The position numbers and the translations under genes are program-made. From positions 27,867 through 91,866 of the forward strand of contig JAGRGB010000125.1 of the NCBI GenBank assembly GCA_020445745.1: a stretch of DNA of 64,000 bases. The letters run 5' to 3'. The DNA comes from Rhodocyclaceae bacterium (GTDB lineage Bacteria; Pseudomonadota; Gammaproteobacteria; Burkholderiales; Rhodocyclaceae). This document shows positions 60,311-64,000 of the stretch, piece after piece; the first letter of the stretch is position 1; each line of letters opens with the position of its first letter. The notes beneath the pieces are model-generated. The model had not been told where the DNA came from and made no database searches. It was given only the letters and a program-made list of their open reading frames with translations.

Positions 60311-60344
60311 ATAGATTAAGCGCCAATCGGCGCGAAAGATAGAT
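60311..60344. promoter_or_regulatory. Intergenic motifs between the GGDEF-EAL gene and oxyR
   Basis: Two ATAGAT hexamers (60311-60316 and 60339-60344) flank an inverted repeat GCGCC-AATC-GGCGC (60320-60333). OxyR half sites are ATAG-like, but the 28-base spacing does not match the OxyR consensus (22). It may be an operator of one or both divergent genes. Confidence 0.35.
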
Positions 60345-60393
60345 GTGGTGGCAGGTGGCCGGCGGCCCTGCCCACCGGCTCAGTCGGAACGAC

Positions 60394-60399
60394 TATGAT
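60394..60399 (+). promoter_or_regulatory. -10 box TATGAT upstream of oxyR
   Basis: TATGAT lies 33 bases before the ATG at 60433; no clear -35 hexamer, which is common for activator-dependent promoters. Confidence 0.4.
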
Positions 60400-60432
60400 G
60401 ATGGACTGAGCGCTGTTACAGGAGTCCCGCCC

Positions 60433-61344
60433 ATGACCCTTACGGACTTGCGCTATCTGGTCTCGCTGGCACGCGAACGACACTTCGGTCGCGCGGCGGA
60501 GAAGTGCCACGTCAGCCAACCCACCCTGTCGGTGGCGATCAAGAAGCTCGAGGATCAGCTCGGAGTCCAGCTGTTCGAACGCAGCGCCGCCGAAGTCAAG
60601 ATCACGGCGATCGGCCAGCGCATCGTCGAGCAGGCCCAGAAGGTGTTGCTGGAGGCGGCACAGATCGGCGAGATCGCCGCATCGGGCAAGGATCCGCTGG
60701 TCGGGCCGTTGCGACTCGGGGTGATCTACACGATCGGACCGTATCTGCTGCCGCGCCTGATTCCACGGGTGCATGAGCTGGCCCCCAGGATGCCGCTGTT
60801 CATCCAGGAAAACTACACCGCACGGCTGACCGAGTCGTTGAAGCGCGGCGAACTGGACGTGATCGTGATCTCGCTGCCGTTCGAGGAGCAGGGCATCGTC
60901 ACCCAGGTGATCTACGACGAGCCGTTCCGGGTGCTGCTGCCGAGCGGACATCCGTGGGAGGCCGAGACCGACATCTGTCCGGACATGCTGGCCGAGGATC
61001 AGCTGCTGCTGCTAGGTGCCGGCAACTGCTTCCGCGACCAGGTGCTCGAGGTCTGCCCGCACTGCCGCTCCGCCAGCGGCCTGCAGCGCACGCTGGAGGG
61101 CAGTTCGCTGGAGACCATCCGCCACATGGTGGCGACCGGCGTCGGTGTCACGATCCTGCCGAGCTCGGCGGCCGACGAGTTGCCCGGCCACAATTCGCTG
61201 CTGGCGGTGCGTCCTTTCGCCGAGCCCGAGCCCGCCCGCAAGGTGGCCCTGGCGTGGCGTGTGACCTATCCGCGCGGCGGCGCCATCGACGTGATCGGCC
61301 GCGCCATCCGCGACACCGAATTGCCCGGCGTCGTGATGCACTGA
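60433..61344 (+). CDS. oxyR: Hydrogen-peroxide-inducible regulator OxyR
   Basis: OxyR senses H2O2 by forming a disulfide and then activates peroxide defence genes. The 303-residue LysR-family protein has the helix-turn-helix at about 18-40 (AAEKCHVSQPTLSVAIKKLE), and its redox cysteines are at residues 199 and 208 (GNCFRDQVLEVCPHC), the same positions as in E. coli OxyR; a further cysteine is at 211. The ATG at 60433 with CAGGAG upstream begins the normal family N-terminus; a longer frame begins at 60343. It is divergent from the GGDEF-EAL gene and followed by a flavoprotein reductase gene. Confidence 0.96.
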   Translation: MTLTDLRYLVSLARERHFGRAAEKCHVSQPTLSVAIKKLEDQLGVQLFERSAAEVKITAIGQRIVEQAQKVLLEAAQIGEIAASGKDPLVGPLRLGVIYTIGPYLLPRLIPRVHELAPRMPLFIQENYTARLTESLKRGELDVIVISLPFEEQGIVTQVIYDEPFRVLLPSGHPWEAETDICPDMLAEDQLLLLGAGNCFRDQVLEVCPHCRSASGLQRTLEGSSLETIRHMVATGVGVTILPSSAADELPGHNSLLAVRPFAEPEPARKVALAWRVTYPRGGAIDVIGRAIRDTELPGVVMH

Positions 61345-61553
61345 GGGCGGCGGCGCGCGCCGCTGGTCCATAATGAACTAGCACTGGCCCGGACCGCGCG
61401 GCAGGACCGCCGGCCGATCCGACGGACTGCGCAGGGGTGACGCCTGTGTGGCGTGCGGCAATTCGACGCGGCATGCGGGTCGGCACGGCATCGGCGGGTC
61501 GAGCGACGACGCCGTCGATCGCCCGGACGCGACAATTCGAGAGGGTCACACAG

Positions 61554-62696
61554 ATGCACTCCGCCAATGCCGACGTCGTCGTCATCGGTGCCGGCAGCGC
61601 CGGCCACGCGCTGGCGCGCGCGCTGCGCCGTCGCGACCCGCTGTGCACGATCACGCTGATCGCGGCCCACTCCGCCGCGGTGTATCCGAAGAATGCACTG
61701 GCGACGGCGCTTGCCGCCGGGCGCGACCCGCTGCGTCTGGTCCAGGCCACGGCCGAGATGGTCGCCGCACGGGAAGACCTTCACCTGATCGAACAGAGTC
61801 CGGTGCAATTCATCGATCTGGCGCAGCGTGCGGTCGAGATGGTCCACGGCAGCATCCCGTTCGAGCGCGTGGTACTGGCGGTCGGCGAGGAAGTGGGCAT
61901 GCCCGACGCGCTGCGCGGCAATCCGGCGGTTTGCCCGATCAACCGGCTCGCGGACTACAGCCGGCTGCGGCCGCGGATGGCCGGGGCCCGCCGGGTGCTG
62001 ATCCTCGGCGCCGGCATCCGCGCCTGCGAGTTCGCCAACGAACTGGCCCTGAGCGGCCGCCAGGCGATCGTCCTCGATCCGGCCCGCCACCCCCTCGGCG
62101 AGCGCCTGCCGGCCCTCGCCGCGCGCCGCCTGCGGGCCGATCTGGAACGCGCGGGGGTACAGTTCCGGCTCGGCGAGCGCCTGCTCTCGGTCGATCCGAT
62201 CGCCGCCAACCGCTACCGGGCGTACACCTCGTGCAACGATCGCATCGAGGTCGACGCGGTGATCTCGCTGATCGAGCCGCGGCCGCGGGTCGTGCTGGCG
62301 CGCGCCGCCGGGCTGTCCGCCGGCAGGCTCGGGATCGACGTCGATGGCCGCCTCGGTGCCGGAGTCGCCGGTGTCTTCGCGATCGGCGCCTGTGCCCGCC
62401 TGCCCTCGGCGATCGCCCATGCCGGCATCGAGGCCCAGGCCCAGGCCCTCGCCGAGACTCTGTGCGGACGCTCGACCCAGCCCGAGAGCCGGCCCGAGGC
62501 GATCCGCCTGAACACGCCGGACGCCGAGTTCGTGTTGTTCGAGCCGCCGCCGATCGCCGGAGAATGGCAGGAGCGGGCGACACCGGGCGGGGTCGGCTCG
62601 GCCTTCATCGACCGCAACGGCCGCCTGCGCGGCTTCGCGCTGGCCGGCAGCGCGGTGGACCGACGCAAGGCCTGGCTCGCCCGGCTCGCGCGCTGA
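61554..62696 (+). CDS. Rubredoxin-NAD+ reductase-like FAD flavoprotein
   Basis: The 380-residue enzyme has two dinucleotide-binding folds: FAD-binding VVVIGAGSAGHALA at the start and a NAD(P)H-binding RVLILGAGIRACEFANEL near residue 145, followed by GVFAIGACARL near the C-terminal FAD site. These match NAD(P)H:rubredoxin reductase or nitrite-reductase-like flavoproteins. The electron acceptor is unknown; rubredoxin genes are not seen nearby. The ATG at 61554 was chosen for the GAGAGGG site upstream. It follows oxyR in the same direction, 209 bases away, and may belong to an OxyR-controlled detoxification set. Confidence 0.85.
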   Translation: MHSANADVVVIGAGSAGHALARALRRRDPLCTITLIAAHSAAVYPKNALATALAAGRDPLRLVQATAEMVAAREDLHLIEQSPVQFIDLAQRAVEMVHGSIPFERVVLAVGEEVGMPDALRGNPAVCPINRLADYSRLRPRMAGARRVLILGAGIRACEFANELALSGRQAIVLDPARHPLGERLPALAARRLRADLERAGVQFRLGERLLSVDPIAANRYRAYTSCNDRIEVDAVISLIEPRPRVVLARAAGLSAGRLGIDVDGRLGAGVAGVFAIGACARLPSAIAHAGIEAQAQALAETLCGRSTQPESRPEAIRLNTPDAEFVLFEPPPIAGEWQERATPGGVGSAFIDRNGRLRGFALAGSAVDRRKAWLARLAR

Positions 62697-62835
62697 GCGC
62701 CGGCAGCGAACGCCCGCGCGTCGCGCCACTGGCCAGCGACGTCGGCATCGCGCGGAAGGCGGCGATCGGCTCGCGCCTTGCCACCCGGCCCGACGCATCA
62801 CTTTCGTGATGTCCCTTGATTGACGAAGCAGCCTA

Positions 62836-63408
62836 TCAGAAACCGGATCCGGGCCTCGCCAGGAAGGTCTGTTCCGCGGCGCTCGAGGCGCGCCCGAGCA
62901 CGCCGTTGCGATGGGGAAAGCGGCCGAAGCGTTGGATCACGTCGTGGTGGCGACGGGCGTACGCGAGAAAGTGAGCGCTGGTGGCATCCTGCGCCGCCAG
63001 CGCTGCGAACAGCGACACCGAGCGTCGCTGCAGCGCAAGATCCTCGGCGTGCTCCAGCGGCAGGTAGGCGAACACCCGCTGCAGCGGTGCCAGCGTGTGG
63101 ACCTCGCCGCCGTCGATCAGGGCCAGCGCTTCGCTCACGGCCAGTGCATCGCCGGCGAAGGCGCGGGCGCTGCCGCGGTAGATGTTGCGTGGCAACTGGT
63201 CGACCACGAGAATGCGGGCAAGACGGGCGCGGGGCGCCGTGCCCCAGCCCGACAGCCGGCCGGCCAGTGCCAGCTCCACCAGACCGGCAAAGCGGCGGGC
63301 GATCAGCCGGTCGCGGTGGGGGTCCTTGGCGAACCACCAGCCGCGAGCCTGCGCGGCGGGCTCTTCCCCGAACCAGAATTCGAGGACCGACGCCGCCGAT
63401 TCAGGCAC
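62836..63408 (-). CDS. DUF924 family protein
   Basis: The 190-residue protein carries the family pattern: WWFAKDPHRDRLI, the LVVDQLPRNIYRG segment near 68, VFAYLPLEHAEDLALQ and YARRHHDVIQRFGRFPHRN. The fold is all-helical, related to tetratricopeptide-like proteins. The function is unknown. It lies 7 bases downstream of the topB gene on the same strand and is probably co-transcribed with it. Confidence 0.9.
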   Translation of the reverse strand: MPESAASVLEFWFGEEPAAQARGWWFAKDPHRDRLIARRFAGLVELALAGRLSGWGTAPRARLARILVVDQLPRNIYRGSARAFAGDALAVSEALALIDGGEVHTLAPLQRVFAYLPLEHAEDLALQRRSVSLFAALAAQDATSAHFLAYARRHHDVIQRFGRFPHRNGVLGRASSAAEQTFLARPGSGF

Positions 63409-63414
63409 CGGGCC

Positions 63415-64000
63415 TCAGCTCGTGGCCTTCTTGCGGGCGCCGCCGGACTTGGCCGCCTTGGCCGCCTTCGGCGCCTTCGGCTCGAACTCGAAGCCGACCT
63501 TGCCCGCGCTGGCGTCCCACTTCAGGAAGGCCGAGAACTTGCGGCGGGTCTTGTTCGAGATGAAGCCCCTGAGCAATTCGGTTCGCCCTTCGTCGAGCAG
63601 GCGGCTCATCTGACTGCGCTCGATCGGCTGCTGCAGGATCACCTTGCCGGAGCGAAAATCGCAGCTGCGTGCGGGGCCGACCGACTTCTCGCAGACATAG
63701 GAGGTGCCGTGCTCGAACACGCCGCCGCCGCACTTCGGGCAGCGACCGAGGCTCTCCTGCCCGGAAAAATCGACCGGCTCGGCGTTTTCGTCCTCCTTCG
63801 GCTGGCCGAAGTCGAAGGTCGGCAACTGCTCGTCGTTGAGCATCACCTCGGCGTTGAACAGACGCCCCATCTTGTTGCGGAATCCGGTCAACGGGCCGAC
63901 CCGGCCGGTGGACAGCAGCCCTTCGATCTCGTCGATCTCGAACTGGCGCCCGGCGACGATCTTCCAGGTTGCCCAGTCGCAGGCCTGGCAGGCGAACTTC
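63415..64000 (-). CDS. topB: C-terminal part of DNA topoisomerase III
   Basis: The frame is open to the window edge and gives the last 195 residues of TopB, the type IA enzyme that decatenates DNA in replication and recombination. Visible features are FACQACDWATWKIV, LTGFRNKMGRLF and the C-terminal zinc-finger-like CPKCGGGVFEHGTSYVCEKS, then FSAFLKWDASAGKVGF and a lysine-rich tail (KAPKAAKAAKSGGARKKATS). The catalytic tyrosine domain lies outside the window. DUF924 follows it after six bases. Confidence 0.88.
   Translation of the reverse strand, partial: KFACQACDWATWKIVAGRQFEIDEIEGLLSTGRVGPLTGFRNKMGRLFNAEVMLNDEQLPTFDFGQPKEDENAEPVDFSGQESLGRCPKCGGGVFEHGTSYVCEKSVGPARSCDFRSGKVILQQPIERSQMSRLLDEGRTELLRGFISNKTRRKFSAFLKWDASAGKVGFEFEPKAPKAAKAAKSGGARKKATS

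Noticed and set aside
60311-60344. A full OxyR binding site
   Set aside because: Only two ATAG-like elements with 28-base spacing; the consensus needs four elements at 10-11-base steps.

Overview
This is a high-GC, gene-dense bacterial chromosome segment with no rRNA, tRNA or CRISPR array that I could see. The gene content points to a betaproteobacterium, most likely Rhodocyclales or a close relative. The supporting genes are a DUF1840 gene, a proteobacterial-type gshA-gshB pair, OxyR with its paired cysteines, a PACE-family exporter, fused TRAP-TAXI genes with DctB/DctD, and an SPINDLY/OGT-type glycosyltransferase. This assignment is inference from gene families; no marker gene in the window settles it.

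Region 1 (1-3,900) looks accessory. A leftward operon of unknown DNA-binding or plasmid-like genes has a structured leader with hairpins presenting TGACTAG and an internal intrinsic terminator. It is followed by a small regulator-like gene with paired operator-like sites, a 15-bp perfect inverted repeat, a bidirectional terminator, two tiny genes and an 18-bp perfect palindrome. This block abuts tupB, whose usual partners tupA and tupC are absent, so the island edge probably lies near 3.9-4.05 kb. Region 2 (4-12.9 kb) is core-like: tungstate permease, moeA, a DMT exporter, an HD-GYP phosphodiesterase, a TPR-GT41 glycosyltransferase and a cold-shock/Excalibur fusion. Region 3 (13-17.6 kb) is patchier and has a lower GC content: small membrane and secreted proteins, a 35-codon relic of a second OGT beside a 15-bp tandem repeat, a VOC protein and an acyltransferase with a damaged N-terminus. 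Region 4 (17.9-27.6 kb) holds a large class A PBP-like protein and a complete TRAP-TAXI uptake system with its DctB/DctD two-component regulator.

Region 5 (27.9-34.3 kb) links a QseB/PmrA-like two-component system to a periplasmic Do-type protease. The protease promoter carries a PmrA-type CTTAAG-N5-TTTAAG box. Between and after them lie a VOC protein, a heavy-metal-domain protein without its CxxC, and two small tandem secreted paralogs. Region 6 (34.3-51.4 kb) is mostly metabolism and envelope: FAH-family hydrolase, CheZ-like protein, murB, PACE exporter, exported MsrB, MFS transporter, a beta-glucan locus (two GH17 proteins, one fused to a GT2 synthase, plus a GT-C-like membrane protein), ApbE, a PhoD-like phosphatase and argC.

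Region 7 (51.4-64 kb) is the most interesting functionally. A four-gene, tightly coupled operon encodes two small HAMP-like membrane proteins flanking a seven-heme c-type cytochrome, followed by a bacteriohemerythrin, which suggests a redox or oxygen sensing/electron relay. Next come gshB-gshA, an orphan adenine methyltransferase, a GGDEF-EAL protein with a periplasmic c-type heme motif and a degenerate EAL active site, divergent oxyR, a rubredoxin-reductase-like flavoprotein, a DUF924 gene and the 3' end of topB. Redox sensing and thiol/peroxide defence are a recurring theme of this end of the window.
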